Assembly (NCBI GenBank): GCA_049724395.1
Contig: JAUGWO010000060.1
Coordinates: 280,295-344,294 of the forward strand
DNA from: Spongospora subterranea f. sp. subterranea
Taxonomy: Eukaryota; Endomyxa: Phytomyxea; Phytomyxea; Plasmodiophorida
DNA length: 64,000 nucleotides
Direction of reading: 5' to 3'
Part shown: positions 31,917 through 44,689 of the stretch, piece by piece
Layout of the letters: each line of letters opens with the position of its first letter
Numbering within the stretch: the stretch's first letter is position 1
The notes under the pieces: generated by a model
Databases searched by the model: none
What the model was told of the DNA's origin: nothing
Seen by the model: only the letters and a program-made list of their open reading frames with translations
Position numbers and translations under genes: made by a program

Positions 31917-32544
31917 ATGGGGACATCGCAGCAGTTCGAAGCCAATGTTCAATCTGGCACCGGATCATGCACCGATCCATTGGCCATATTTCACTCTTGG
32001 TATTGTCAGTATGAACCTCAGCGACCAATCATATCTTCGGCCATGTGTTTATCGACGGTTGATCGCGATAATCAGCCGCATTCTCGTATGGTTCTATTGA
32101 AGGAGATCACATCCACCGGGTTCATATTTGCCACAAACTACGATAGCGGTAAAGGCCGCCAAATCGAGGCCAATCCCAAAGTTGCACTTTTATTTTATTG
32201 GGGTGATCGTCAGGTTCGAGTTGAAGGTGTTGCCACCAGGACCTCGGCGGTAGTTTCCGACAAGATATTTGCAGATAGGCCACGTGAGAGCCAGATTGCC
32301 GCATACGCAAGCCGCCAATCACAAGCTATTGAGGAGCCGTCAGGCACTGGAAGATAAGGTCAAGATGGAATCGGAACGGTTTACTGGCGACGCCGTAATA
32401 CCTCGCCCCGAGAATTGGGGTGGATACTATGTGGAACCGACGCTGTTTGAGTTTTGGCAAAATGGCGCGGATCGTGTCCATGACAGAATGGTATACAAAT
32501 TGAATGGCTCACAAGAATGGACAACAACTCGTCTTCAGCCATAG
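31917..32544 (+). CDS. PNPO: Pyridoxamine/pyridoxine 5'-phosphate oxidase
   Basis: This FMN enzyme oxidises PNP or PMP to pyridoxal 5'-phosphate, the last step of vitamin B6 salvage. The frame shows DPLAIFHSWYCQYEPQ, AMCLSTVDRDNQPHSRMVLL, FATNYDSGKGRQIEANPKVA, LLFYWGDRQVRVEG and RPRESQIAAYASRQSQ; then in the next frame RQALEDKVKMESERF, WGGYYVEPTLFEFWQNGADR, VHDRMVY and the terminal RLQP. FMN- and PLP-contacting motifs (R-x-V-L-L-K, QVRVEG, EFWQ...RxHDR) are all present. Between SRQSQ and RQALED (about 32330) the frame is displaced by one base (an extra G in GAGGAG), with no intron there. The start is set at the ATG before the conserved region; there is no obvious targeting signal. Length is close to bacterial PNPO. 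Confidence 0.9.
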
Positions 32545-32717
32545 AATGTTTTTCAAATACAAATGGAAAGATTTTAAAGACCGACGTCTATAGACTGTTT
32601 GCGCTAAAATCGGCACAATCTACTTCACGAACGACCAAGCTGACAGATTGGGATAAATCACCGCGATGAAGTATATTGATGATGTAAGGGAGAACATGAA
32701 TTGGGGTCATGTCCTGA

Positions 32718-34380
32718 TCAGCCCATGAACGAAAATAAACCGGCGTCGCTTGCCTGTTCTTTGCTAAAAATCTCGAAATACTTGAAAATGATCGTGACGG
32801 CAAGCAGGATACCGGTTCCTGAACCGATGGCTCCAAGGAAATCGGCAAAAATAGATAAGGTACCGATACACATTCCACCGAAAGCAGCAGCAATCGGAAT
32901 ATAGCGATCTAAAACTTGAACAACGGAAGAATCACGGTATCCTTTGATCGTCATATTCTGGTCACGAAGAGACTTCGCGACGTCCTTTGACGACGATCCC
33001 GACACTTCAATCCATGTTTTAGAGAAAAAGGCACATGTAGTTCTACCTGAAATGTTAAAAACGGAATACCAAGTCGCCAAGCAAGTGCTTACAGAATGAA
33101 GGTGAAATATAAAATCGCGTGGATAGGGTCGTAAAGAATTTCGGATAGCGACCGAGGAGGCGATAAAAAGTAAGCCAAACCGGAGACTGGCACAGAGTAT
33201 CCGCCGGCCATATCTTGCCAAGTTCCCAGCATGGAGACGAGAATATTTCCGCTGTAGCGCTTGTATAGCAGTTGAGAAAAGAAGTGCAGATTGGACACAA
33301 GAGCTGTTTGCAAGATAATGGGGATATTCGAGGTGTAGAACAGCTTGATGGGGTATGGCTGCGTATGTCCATTGATGTTCTTGTATTTGACCGGTAGATT
33401 GACGTGGAATCCCTACAAACCTAATAAGTTACAGCGTTCCAGGACCGTGGATGACGTCCCAACCTGGAAGTAGATGACGATAAGGAATACCAGGACAGTG
33501 GCGCAGAGATTTGTGCAGTTGGGAAGGTTGGTACGGTAAAATGCCTCCTTGAGAGCTCGAGCCTTATCAGTCCGTGTTATGAGCATGTGGAACAGCGCAA
33601 TGACAGCACCTTCAAATTCAGTTCCACGGCCTGTATTAACCGTGGTAGGACTGAACGCCTGTAAAACGTTGAGTTTCGGGAGACAGAGAATTTGACCACA
33701 CGAACCTTCCAAACAATATTTTCACAGATATTGGTCGCAATGAATAGCGAAATACCGGACCCAAGGCCATAACCTTTTTCAAGAAGTTCATCAAGCATGG
33801 CCACGATAAGACCGGCAAGAAGAAGCTGGACGACGATGAGGATGGCGTTACCAGCACCAAGTTCGCGGGTGTCTCCATACATTCCCGACATAACATAGGC
33901 AACCTACAAACGTTCCTTAGCGAATCATTTGATATTTTTGATTATCTGAAAAACACACCGCTTGACCGGCAGTTACAACCATCCCAAAAAGCTTCTGAAT
34001 ACCGGCAAAGAGCTGACGCTCTTCCTTGTTGCTATGATCAACAGATATAAGCTTGGATCCCGCCAGTAACTGCATTATCATTCCAGAAGTGACAACAGGT
34101 GTAATTCCGAGCTCCATTAACGTCCCTCGGTTGGAAGCTGTTATGACACGTACCTAATACAGAAAGTTAATGCTGGCTACACACAGTAAACATAGGAAAT
34201 TAAACATACCCAGTACATGGGATCAGAGGATTTCGAAGAGACAATACCATAAAGTGGAACTTGGCAGCATACTAAGAAAATAAGCAGCGTGACAATGGTC
34301 CACATCGCTTTTTCTTTGAACTGCACGCGGCGAACAGGGGGCTGAATCTCGGGCAGGATTGAAACCAAAGGCTTCAACAT
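32718..34380 (-). CDS. SEC61A: Protein translocation channel subunit SEC61 alpha
   Basis: This is the pore of the ER translocon. In order the exons give [189 protein letters not shown] and [20 protein letters not shown], ending [16 protein letters not shown]. This covers all ten membrane helices, the plug region and the C-terminal tail. I set the start at 34378-34380. Upstream a 130-nt GT-AG intron (34398-34527) appears to lie in the 5' leader. Introns are short and frames are consistent; the gene looks intact. Confidence 0.93.
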
Positions 34381-34527
34381 ATGGATGAATGTTGACACTA
34401 TTGTAAATACAAGTCATTACATGTATGGAACATGAGAACGAACAAAACATAATGAACGGAGAAAACCTCGTCGAATATACCAACAAATGTCTGGTCTACG
34501 ATAGCCAGAACTGAAGTGCGAACTTAC

Positions 34528-35024
34528 TCGTGTCGGAACCTCAGCGACGAACTCCGTCAAGGGAGAAATGACGAAAATCAGCAGCTGCTTGACCGCCGTT
34601 CCTGCGACCGATTGTGATTGTACGACCTCTATCACCAATCGCCAACAGTTGATCGATTGACAGAGACTGACTGAGAGGGCAGGGCGGCTGGGGCCCATGC
34701 AACAACTCCGCGATCGCGCGCGGTCAGTGGATGACAGGCCGCAGGCAGTCACTCTACTGTACATAAAGCAACATAATCACGACGCTACTGCAGCCTACAG
34801 CCCGACCAGTGTGTTCAGTGTCAGCCTGTCCGGTTCAGAGTATAGCTGTTTTTGTCTTGTTCCATCGTAAATCTGTACTATTCACGTGACAAAACTTGAT
34901 TTTGTCTATTTCATTTTCATGTGTAAATGCCAGGCGGCATGATTTTAAATCCACAGTTTATTGAAAATGTTTAATAGACACCATGATTCTGTCAGTGTAG
35001 GTACTTATAAGTCAATAATATATA
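34528..35024. other. Intergenic stretch between SEC61A and NADSYN1
   Basis: It contains the probable SEC61A promoter/leader and the NADSYN1 transcript end. No further gene is visible. Confidence 0.45.
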
Positions 35025-37996
35025 TTAGTCACGCTTATGCTCCATAACCATCTCATCAGTCGCAGCGAGCTCATCGATGGCCCGAAATTGTGCAGGCCAT
35101 AACGTATTATACAAGAATTGGCGTAGGTCAAACCGATTATCATCAGGCGAATAATTTTCTGCATGAAGGGCTGGCGTCAACACGGTCATCTTGTGGCGAT
35201 TAGCCGAATAGTGGTAGAAGAATTTTTTCACTTTGATGGCGATCAAACTCGGCTGCATGGCGCTTGTGATTTAACATGATACAAAGTGAAGTATAAAATA
35301 TGATAAATACCTTATAGTGACCCCAAAGATATTTTAACTTCCGATACATGGAAAGAGGTCCACACCTCTCAATGCTTCTCAAGCGGCCGAATATGCTAAG
35401 CTCTTCATAGGTCATCCCCATATCGGCTTCATCAGTCTGCGAATAACTCTCCGATATTGGCTGCAGTTCGGCTGACTACAAAATTACTCAGAATTAACTG
35501 CGATTTTCTCATTTCTTACGGGTGGGGCATCCAGAATGGACTGCAGGCTTTCGTACCCCATAGAACTCTTTGCCCACAGTAAGAACTTCCTCAAATCGGT
35601 TTTGCTGATACCGCCAATTGGGTTGATATCCGCACTAGAGCAATCATACTTAGTCCTGAAAACATCAATGAATTCGCCGATTGGTTTAGTAGTTTCTCGA
35701 AAATACATGTATCCTCTCAAAGCTTCGTCAACATTACTGCATCCTAAGACTATCAAGAATCCAAATTTGCCTTTTGTCCATGGCAAAAGTTGTGCCATCA
35801 TGAAAGATAATACCTGTAGAAAACGATCATTTTCCTGGTTGCTAAACTACATTCAGTTACCATTCGGCAACGCGCCTGTAGGTTCTGCAACGCAACGTTT
35901 TCGACTTTGTCCCCAGTGAAAGATGGAACTTTCCCACCAAATAGTGACGAGAATAGCGACTGTGCACCCAAGAAATATCGGAGCCAATTAACTTAAAAAG
36001 CACATAGGTACCAGAAACACATTGACGATCGCATCAATATTTACGTATATGTGATTGGTTCCAATTTCTTCAGCTAATTTCTCAGCTCTTCTCTGAGTCT
36101 CAAATGAGCTGTTCGAGGTTCCTATCGCCAAAATTAGCATGTAAAGACTATCACTTATATCAATACCCATGTAGGTAGTAGTGAATAACAGTCTAACAAG
36201 GTCCTTAGCGGAACTCGGCATCGAAACGGACTGAGTAAGAATGCGTTGGAGATCGCTCATGACAACTGGATCACCAGATGTTACTGCCGCCATAACATTT
36301 TGACACATTACGCCAACGAGGGAAGCCACCGCCGCCTGCTCAGGTCTGATTTACTATTTTTCTAAAGCATAAAAGGCCATTACGCTATCTGCTCCGCCAG
36401 AAAGAGGAAGGAAGAATCCTGACGCGTTTGACCGTCGAAGGTAATCCCAAAGCCAACAACTGGCGCCTAAAGCATAAGACATGGGTTTTGGCACACTTTC
36501 TACGACGTACACTTACTCAGTGCAATTTCTTCTTCAACCTGCTCAACTTGTTATTCGTTCGATTGAAAATTATGAAAAAATTGGAACATACGGTGTGGTA
36601 TTTCAATTCTTTCGTTGGAGTCGGAATATCATGAGATGGTTTTTCAGAAGATCGATGCAATGCAAAGCTGTTATTTACAACCGGGAGACGTTTCACTGAT
36701 GAAGACTGTTGACTGCGACTGCTGATACAGCCTCGATAAGACCGAATATCTTCTAAATCAACAACTGCTGTCGCCACCTAAAAAAATACCTTAGACTTGG
36801 AAAGTCTGGACACTTGACAAATTATCACCTCAACGTCTGTTATGGCAAATTGCGATCCTTGTGCCAAAACATTGCCATTTAAGCATATAAGAGCACATCC
36901 GTCATAGTACAAACGGCCACCATCGCATCCCTGTTTGTTGATGTTAATAAGTATAAGCGGGTTCAAAAGCGACAACATGACCCGTTGATTAGCATATAAA
37001 TAAAGGCCACCGCATTTTCGAACCGCGCTCGTGATCAACTTAAGTCTGTCATCGAGTTTACGAAGATTGTGATGAGAGCCTGACCCGTTTAATATAATCT
37101 CTACCCCTTTTGCCCAAACGAATTTGGTTTAAATGATTTCATAATCCCAAACTCATACCGTTCAGTGATAAAGAAATATGTGGACTATCTGGTGTAAACA
37201 GTTCCTCGCACAGTTCGACTCCGATCGATGTATCGCGCAGCTGCAGAATCGCTGCGCCAAACGGAACGGATTCGTCCCCGGTGATATCGGATATGAACTT
37301 TGGTACGATATGCTGATCAACGCCGTCCAATCGAGTCCATGAACAGAACCTGAAAAAAAGTGATCAACAATTGCTGCACTCTAGAACGACGGAACTCGCC
37401 ATCTAGCCTCTCGATAATTGCCGTCATTAGCCAGGTGCATCTGTAGTTTTGATGAGCCGACTATAACAGTCGATAGAGTGATAGAGAGCGATTACTAGCC
37501 TTTGGACGGATCAAAACAATTTTCTTATCGACGACGAAGACTCGGCAATTATAGCGTGAATTGTTGTGAACGACAGCCATTCCAATGTCGCAAAGAATAT
37601 CTATACAAAATGATCAGAACCTAAGCTGCGTTTGAACAAACTGCAGCGCACTGCAAGTCAGCGATGAATCCAGAATGGCGGCCAACGACTTCCATGAATG
37701 ATAATACGTATCCTAACAGATTTTCAAGCTTAGGTTTGGAAGGCATTGGGGCTTTATCCATAAAACCTGTTCCAAGAAGTGATCTTCGCAACCATATCCG
37801 GATATTTCAAGTTCCGGTCCAAGACGAAGACGCGCACCTTGGCCCTATAGATTGTAAATTTTTTTGCAAGTTGAGTTTGCAGCAACGTATTTACCTTGGC
37901 GATCTCTATCGAACGCCGAATATTGTGAAGGTTGAGGTCGAAGTCCATTGCCCATTGATTTAGATTGCAAGTCGCCACTTTCACGAGGCATTGCAT
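35025..37996 (-). CDS. NADSYN1: Glutamine-dependent NAD+ synthetase
   Basis: This enzyme makes NAD+ from deamido-NAD+ and ATP, using ammonia released from glutamine. The N-terminal nitrilase-type domain starts [20 protein letters not shown]. After an intron (donor after EIAK) it continues [20 protein letters not shown] with the catalytic Glu, and later [17 protein letters not shown] with the nucleophile Cys and [22 protein letters not shown] strands. The synthetase domain has the P-loop LSGGADS (about 36390) and, further on, [82 protein letters not shown]. One 51-nt intron (35656-35706) is in frame and stop-free. Architecture and length match eukaryotic NADSYN1. The gene looks functional, with many introns. 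Confidence 0.92.
35656..35706 (-). other. Stop-free, frame-preserving 51-nt intron in NADSYN1
   Basis: The GT...AG segment falls inside the invariant motif, between the codons for RGYM and TKYDCSS. Its length is a multiple of three and it contains no stop, so an unspliced transcript would insert 17 residues ([17 protein letters not shown]). It carries a TACTAAAC element about 30 nt before the acceptor, resembling a branch point. Confidence 0.9.
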
Positions 37997-38441
37997 CGTT
38001 CAAACCCGAATTTTGATCCACTTTGCTGGATGTGTGAATTGACCGAATGAACCCGATCCGGGTTGCGATTTAACATGTGTACCGTATAATGACACTCATG
38101 GAGTGGTTACGGAAGGGGCTACTCTGTCTCTTATCCGAACCTTATCCTCTCATCCCACTCGACAACTCTGCTCTTTCTTTTACTCGCCCATTAGACCTAT
38201 CCTCTCTTCTCACTCATGTAACTCTGCTCTTTCTAGAAATCGTCCAGTAAATTGGTCTTTTTATTATATGGTTTTCGTGACGTACTCAGTCGATATTGCT
38301 TTGTCTTTATGATCGAAGCGTTTTTTCGTTTCAATGAACGGACCGACATTTTATGAAAAGTTCCGATTAAGGCTGGGAGTGAAGCGACGTATACTGTTTT
38401 GTGAATAAATTCGAGCGACTTAAGTATGTTTTTATTTCCGA
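37997..38441. other. Intergenic stretch
   Basis: It holds the NADSYN1 promoter side and the end of the thiolase transcript. I see no supported coding frame. Confidence 0.45.
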
Positions 38442-39693
<1,252 letters not shown>

Positions 39694-39719
39694 GATGAGA
39701 AGGGTATGGAGTGATGACC

Positions 39720-40070
39720 GCAGCCTCTAACCCCTAACTGATTACCTGTCAGACCAATGATGGGTTAGATAGCTATCGACACAATCAACGGACACGCGAT
39801 CTGAACCACCGTCCGTTATCCCGTTACCATTAACAGACCAATAATGGGTTAGGTAGATATGGACATCAAAGGGCACTCGAGATGAACCACTTGTGTACCG
39901 TTACCACTCATCAGACCCATAATGGGATAGATTAGATAGATATGGACATCAAAGGGCACTCGAGATGAACCACTTGGGTACCGTTACCACTCATCAGACC
40001 CATAATGGGATAGATTAGATAGATAGATATGGACTGAGAACACAATTTCATAGGACCCGCGAGCTGGACC
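39720..40070. repeat. About four tandem units of roughly 80-90 bp upstream of the thiolase gene
   Basis: Units share the AATGGGTTAG/AATGGGATAG core, AGATATGGACATCAAAGGGC, ACTCGAGATGAACCAC and a GTACCGTTACCACTCATCAG end. The two central units are almost identical and the outer ones are diverged. The array occupies the presumed promoter side of the thiolase gene. Confidence 0.85.
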
Positions 40071-40270
40071 ACCGATATCCTTTGGCCATCTTGGAAAGAG
40101 ATTGACCCTCTTGTCAACCCTAATCTGCACCATAAGGGTGTTTCCTTCGACTAGCCTCAACTTCTGTGTTTTGCGAGGCATTCACACTGCCTCAATCCTT
40201 ATTGAACTTTAAAAATTGTTGATTAATGTATCTCCTACTTCTTGACGGTGGTATGGTATCCCCAGTGTGA

Positions 40271-40519
40271 TCACTCGTCTCCATCCATATTATTTTTCAC
40301 ATACCCCCTCCGTTTTTCTATGGTCGCAAATGGGACCTGAAAATGTTCAAAAATTACTTGTCGCATCGGTTTACGAGCAGCGAGATTGTATTGGTCGTCG
40401 AGACATGAGACCTTAATCTCAGTAGTGGTCATTGCACCGGTTATTCGGATTTTACGTGATCTGGATGCTCTGAAACAAAGCACCAGACGCCGAGTTTTCC
40501 GGCAAACCCGCATTCCCAT
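40271..40519 (-). CDS. Small unrecognised ORF (82 codons)
   Basis: This basic frame ends TIEKRRGYVKNNMDGDE. A segment with GT...AG ends (21 nt) could be an intron without changing the frame. I recognise no family; it may be a small gene or chance. Confidence 0.25.
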   Translation of the reverse strand: MGMRVCRKTRRLVLCFRASRSRKIRITGAMTTTEIKVSCLDDQYNLAARKPMRQVIFEHFQVPFATIEKRRGYVKNNMDGDE

Positions 40520-40599
40520 TGCTGTCGAAAATTGGCTTCGACAGTGCAGCTAGAAACATTACTCTCATGATGAAAATTTTGTTTAGCACCCTACGAAGT

Positions 40600-41522
40600 G
40601 GCTGATTTTGATCCGGAAGGAGGCGATCTCACGCCATGTCATCAACTACTCTGCATGCAATAATGTTGCATTGGTAAACGGTGATGCGTCTACCTCGCTT
40701 CATAGAGACCTGCCGCATTGTATTCAACATTTACATTGATGTTTTACTAGCATGGCAAAGAATCAAAACTTTCTCGATTTTTTTACCAAATCGTATGGGT
40801 TTAGGAACACGGAAGGCAACATATTTTTTTTCAGCAATCAGATTAAAAATGTTGATAGTTTTGTCTAATAAGAAACTCGACAATTCTCTGCAACAAACGG
40901 AACGAGTATTTCTTTCACCTTGGGCTTCGCAATTATGGAAAAAATATATCAGGTTGATGTTGAAACGATTTTCAGTAGCTGTCAGGCCGATTTCTGCGCT
41001 ATTGGAATGCGAAAAGGAAACAATTTTTCAAAATTGTGCAAGTCCATGTTGAAAGAGGACCCTCAAAACACCGGATTTGCGATCTTTGATTATTCCTCAA
41101 CATTAGGGGCCAGGAAGGGATTTCAATTTGATGAACGACTCCTTGATATTGCTTGCTCGGCTAGAATTGTCGGCAAATCAAAGTATTGTTTGTCGTATGC
41201 CACCAGCCATTTTAGCAAGGTTGGGCAAATATTTTGCGCTCTTCGATGGTCAACGCGGCGACGACCAGAATGAAAACCAACATTGCCTGGCGGCATCAGT
41301 GGTCGGCCTCTCGTTATCAGTCGAAACGCAAGTCCCGGCGCTATATCTGATTCGAATGTCGAATCTAGGCAGGACTTTGTTTGCGAAAACGGAGCAGAGA
41401 TTTTTCCCATGGATTTACCACATGACATGATCATATCTGTTCCAGCGTCGTTTCACGTTCCTGGTTGGAGCATTGACTTGTTTTTGGGCGTGCTCTGCAC
41501 AGAAACTGTCACCGAGCACTAA
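40600..41522 (+). other. Unresolved coding-like stretch
   Basis: Plus-strand frames include MAKNQNFLDFFTKSYGFRNT near 40752 and a 117-codon frame at 40920-41273 (KEDPQNTGFAIFDYSSTLGA), then other frames to 41522. They could be parts of one spliced or decayed gene. I recognise no family. Confidence 0.3.
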
Positions 41523-41559
41523 CTAATTATATATAGATTTAGGAATTTGGATTTTTCCA

Positions 41560-42035
41560 AAAACATTTATTGGTGGTTTTTGTACCTGTCGAGCGGGGGT
41601 TTGTGGTGTGGCGTTTGGCGCTGATCTTTTCCGTGCTGACTTAGAGTGCATCTCTTTGAGAGCCCCCGCTTGTAGTATGGCATTGACAGTAGCTTGTTGT
41701 TTAATCCACTGCTCAAAAGTCTTTTTAGAAGAACAATTGAGCCACGCCGCCATCAAAATCTTTGCTTCTCAAGCAGAGCGAAGAGAGACATTTGTTGGAG
41801 GCATTCGACAACGAGGCGGTATCAATGGCAATCAGCACATTGACGTCCGAATGCATGGCTAAGTGGATTAAACAACAAGCCACAGTCAATGCCATACTGC
41901 AAGCGGAGGCTCTCAAAGAGATGCACGCAAAACCCAAAACGGCCCATGGACCACGTGAAAGTCAGCACGGAAAAGATCAGCGCCAAACCACCAACCCCCG
42001 CTGGACAGGTACAAAACCCACCAAAAATCGAGTTA
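41560..42035. repeat. Head-to-head inverted duplication, arms of about 155-175 bp
   Basis: Left arm about 41560-41715 and right arm about 41861-42035 are inverted, diverged copies around a spacer of about 145 bp. Both encode the same peptide outward from the centre (IKQQATVNAILQA ... LKEMH ... PARQVQKPP type). The peptide family is unknown. Confidence 0.75.
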
Positions 42036-42279
42036 AAATACACATTACGTGGAAGTCCCGGATCGTATTTCCCATAATCGTTAATGATGACTGTTAAAAA
42101 CGCTATAGATGTCGAAAAGGATGTGAGTGCATCTCGGCGTTTGCGACACAAAGAAGCGAGTTTTTCCGCATTATCTGGTTGGGAGGGATCCGCCAGAAGA
42201 TGGCACTGTTCTAAATGAATCGGGTCTGTTGGAACTCATCCAAGACGGGTTCTCGCTTCTACTTGCGGATATGCACTCA

Positions 42280-42322
42280 AATGAAAGGTCTGGGTCATGA
42301 TTTGAAAGGTCTGGGTCATGAT
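42280..42322. repeat. Two tandem copies of a 20-bp unit
   Basis: The core AGGTCTGGGTCATGATTT occurs twice in direct succession. No function is evident. Confidence 0.8.
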
Positions 42323-42699
42323 TTCGGTCCAACCTTGTCTTTTTCAGACTTGAGGATCGGGTTGAGCTCACATCGAATTGTGAACTGAGTAAGGCAACCT
42401 TTGAACAATTGTGATACTGTAAAGGACGTGATGCCATACGAGACCTACATCGACTCAATCCAGTTGGTACATAAATTCATCAACGTCAGGAAGGTTGATA
42501 TATTCGATATCCAAGCGGCTCATCGCTACAACGTAGCGCTGAACCGCTAAATCATGCGCTGATTGAGAGACGCCATACTCCTCTCTAAACTTGGCCACAG
42601 CTGTCTAGCGAAGATGACCTCTCGTAGTCATCCTTCCGACAAATGGCTACAGGGACTGTACCCCGGAGAAACTCTGCGAGAATGAACACAATCGCCTTG

Positions 42700-43725
42700 G
42701 TTGGCTGAATCCGGCGTACTCTGCTCCAGGGTTCTTGTTCGTTTGGCTGTTTTGCAGCCATAAGGACGCTGAGGCGTTAGGAGATCGTCGAGTTTATTCG
42801 ACAACGATTCGGTGAACGATTCGGTGCTTGGCGGCGTCTTTCGGTCAGACAATTTCTTACCGAAGAGGTCGGTATAAGTCGTCCATTTCGGAGATTTTCT
42901 GAGTGCCTCCCATGATGATAGTGAAGTGAACTCCACGTTGTTGGAAGAAGTGTCTTCATAACGCGACAATGCTTCTCTTTGATAATCTTCGGGAGACCAG
43001 CCCGAGTGCTCTTCGTTCTGAAGGCACTGCCAAATTCTACAAAACTTGGAAACAGTAGCTTGTGGACATGACCATCTGGACTGCAACGATGACCACGATC
43101 TATATTGATCGTCGGCTGTGATGGCGATCTCGTTCCTCTCAGCAAAAAGATCGTTGATCGGCGCCCTCGTGGCAAGAAGTTTAAAGTGAAGGATGACGTC
43201 CGTCTTTGCCAGTCATGGATATTTGTATCAGAAGATCCAATTGCAGGATCAGACCAGAAACAGGAGACGTTCTGGACTCGGGTAGAAGAACAGTTTAAAT
43301 CAGGAGTTGAATCAACTGCCCCTGACTTCAGATCGTGGTCATCGTTGCAGTTTAGATGGTCATGTTTTCTGCCACAAGCTACTGTTTCCAAGTTTTGTGG
43401 AATTTGGCAGTGCCTTCAGAACGAAGAGCACTCGGGCTGGTCTCCCGAAGATTATCAAAGAGAAGCATTGTCGCGTTATGAAGACACTCCTTCCAACAAC
43501 GTGGCGTTCACTTCACTATCATCATGGGAGGCACTCAGAAAGTCTCCGAAATGGACGACTTATACCGACCTCATCGGTAAGAAATTGTCTGACCGAAAGA
43601 CGCCGCCAAGCACCGAATCGTCGAATAAACCTGACGATCTCCTAACGCCTCAGCGTCCTTATGGCTGCAAAACAGCCAAACGAGCAAGAATCCTGGAGCA
43701 GAGTACGCCGGATTCAGCCAAAGCA
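42700..43725. repeat. Head-to-head inverted duplication within a transposon-related gene, arms of about 390-400 bp
   Basis: The left arm ends at 43099 (minus orientation) and the right arm starts at 43332. Both encode the same protein segment (SKFC-IWQCLQNEEHSGWS ... LSDRKTPPSTES ... TPQRPYGCKTAKR). The spacer of about 232 bp carries the N-terminal part of the plus-strand ORF. The arms differ by a few substitutions, a 12-bp difference near the STES motif, and their distal ends. Confidence 0.85.
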
Positions 43726-43908
43726 ATCCTACGGGATCGTCATGCCGCCGCTGCAGAAGAAAAAAATCGGATACTGGAAGACCAAGTTGCGATCACGCTC
43801 TTCGCAATGGACAAGGATTCCACACAAAGTCAAGAGTTCTTCTTTTTGAAGCGTGAAGAATATCTTAAACGTTTGCGAAAGGCTCAAGAGGGGACTAACT
43901 CTGTTTAA
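43105..43908 (+). CDS. Trihelix/NAM-like accessory protein of a Harbinger-type transposon
   Basis: This intact 267-codon frame starts with a basic segment (PRGKKFKVKDD) and continues into a Myb/trihelix-like domain (VRLCQSWIFVSEDPIAGSDQ, QETFWTRVEEQF, ATVSKFCGIWQCLQNEEHSG, WSPEDYQREALSRY), then FTSLSSWEALRKSPKWTTYT and a basic, helical C-terminus (EEKNRILEDQVAITLF, REEYLKRLRKAQEG). This is the layout of the DNA-binding partner protein of PIF/Harbinger elements. A Harbinger-type transposase lies 150 bp downstream on the opposite strand, so the two probably form one element. Confidence 0.65.
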   Translation: MIVGCDGDLVPLSKKIVDRRPRGKKFKVKDDVRLCQSWIFVSEDPIAGSDQKQETFWTRVEEQFKSGVESTAPDFRSWSSLQFRWSCFLPQATVSKFCGIWQCLQNEEHSGWSPEDYQREALSRYEDTPSNNVAFTSLSSWEALRKSPKWTTYTDLIGKKLSDRKTPPSTESSNKPDDLLTPQRPYGCKTAKRARILEQSTPDSAKAILRDRHAAAAEEKNRILEDQVAITLFAMDKDSTQSQEFFFLKREEYLKRLRKAQEGTNSV

Positions 43909-44063
43909 TACATTCGATGTGAAAAACATATATTTCATTCATCTCGGTCGCCGCGTAAGCGCCACAGGTGTTCGACAAGGTCGTCTTGTAGTTGCTTATG
44001 ACGATTGACATTGACAATTGAACGCAATGGTGCGCGTATGTTTTCATTGTCATTGGGAATAGA

Positions 44064-44571
44064 CTACGCTGGTGTTAGGTAGATCTCGGCGTCGTTGAAC
44101 AGGTATTCGTTGGTTAGCATATACCGATCGCGTTCGTCTTCTACTATCATGTTGCGCAAAATAACACATGCAGTGAAAATCTCACTCATTGCCTCAGCCG
44201 ACCACAGCCTGCAAGGCCTGTCAATGATGTGAAATCTTGCTTGTAGTACTACGAATGCCCATTCAAAGTCTTTTCTAGCTGCTTCTTGAGCTGCAGCGAA
44301 GTTCTTGTGTTTGGGCCTTTGAGGATGGCTGACTGTCTTCACAAAGACTGACCATGGGGGGTAGATTCCATCGGCGAGGAAGTAGCCATTGGTGTAATGG
44401 TTTCCGTTGAGTGTATATTGAGCTCGAGGTGTCAATTCCTGCATTAGATTTCTGAAAAATGGATACCGATCCAACAAGTTGATGTCGTTGTTGGAACCAG
44501 GTGTAGCGACTTCGGCTCAATCGCTCGACAACTACACTCGAGTTAACCTTCCGATAGCAGCTCAAATGCAA
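44064..44571 (-). CDS. PIF/Harbinger transposase C-terminal part (DDE_Tnp_4 type)
   Basis: The frame contains GNHYTNGYFLADGIYPPWSV, FVKTVSHPQRPKHKNFAAAQ, EAARKDFEWAFVVLQARFHI and RNMIVEDERD, which match the C-terminal catalytic region of this family (ADGIYP, QE-x-RKD-x-E-x-AFGVLQARF), including the last acidic residue of the DDE triad. The N-terminal DNA-binding part and first Asp are absent, so the gene is 5'-truncated. The element is degenerate, probably cut by the neighbouring LTR fossil. The relation to 43105-43908 is inferred from position. Confidence 0.8.
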
Positions 44572-44689
44572 AGTGTCCTTTATTTAATCCTACGACCGCC
44601 CGTAAATCGAGGTATTCAATTCTCCAATCGCCCTTAAATCGAGGTATTCAATTCTCCGATCGGCCTTAAAATCGAAGCGCACAATCCTC

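Noticed and set aside
3160-32340. Euplotes-style programmed +1 frameshifting as the cause of the displaced frames
   Set aside because: The displacement sites do not share a stop codon or AAATAA-like slippery site, and other genes in the window use normal continuous frames and standard stops.
42777-43391. 204-codon minus frame across the inverted duplication
   Set aside because: It arises from reading through the spacer antisense to the real plus ORF and joins unrelated frames.
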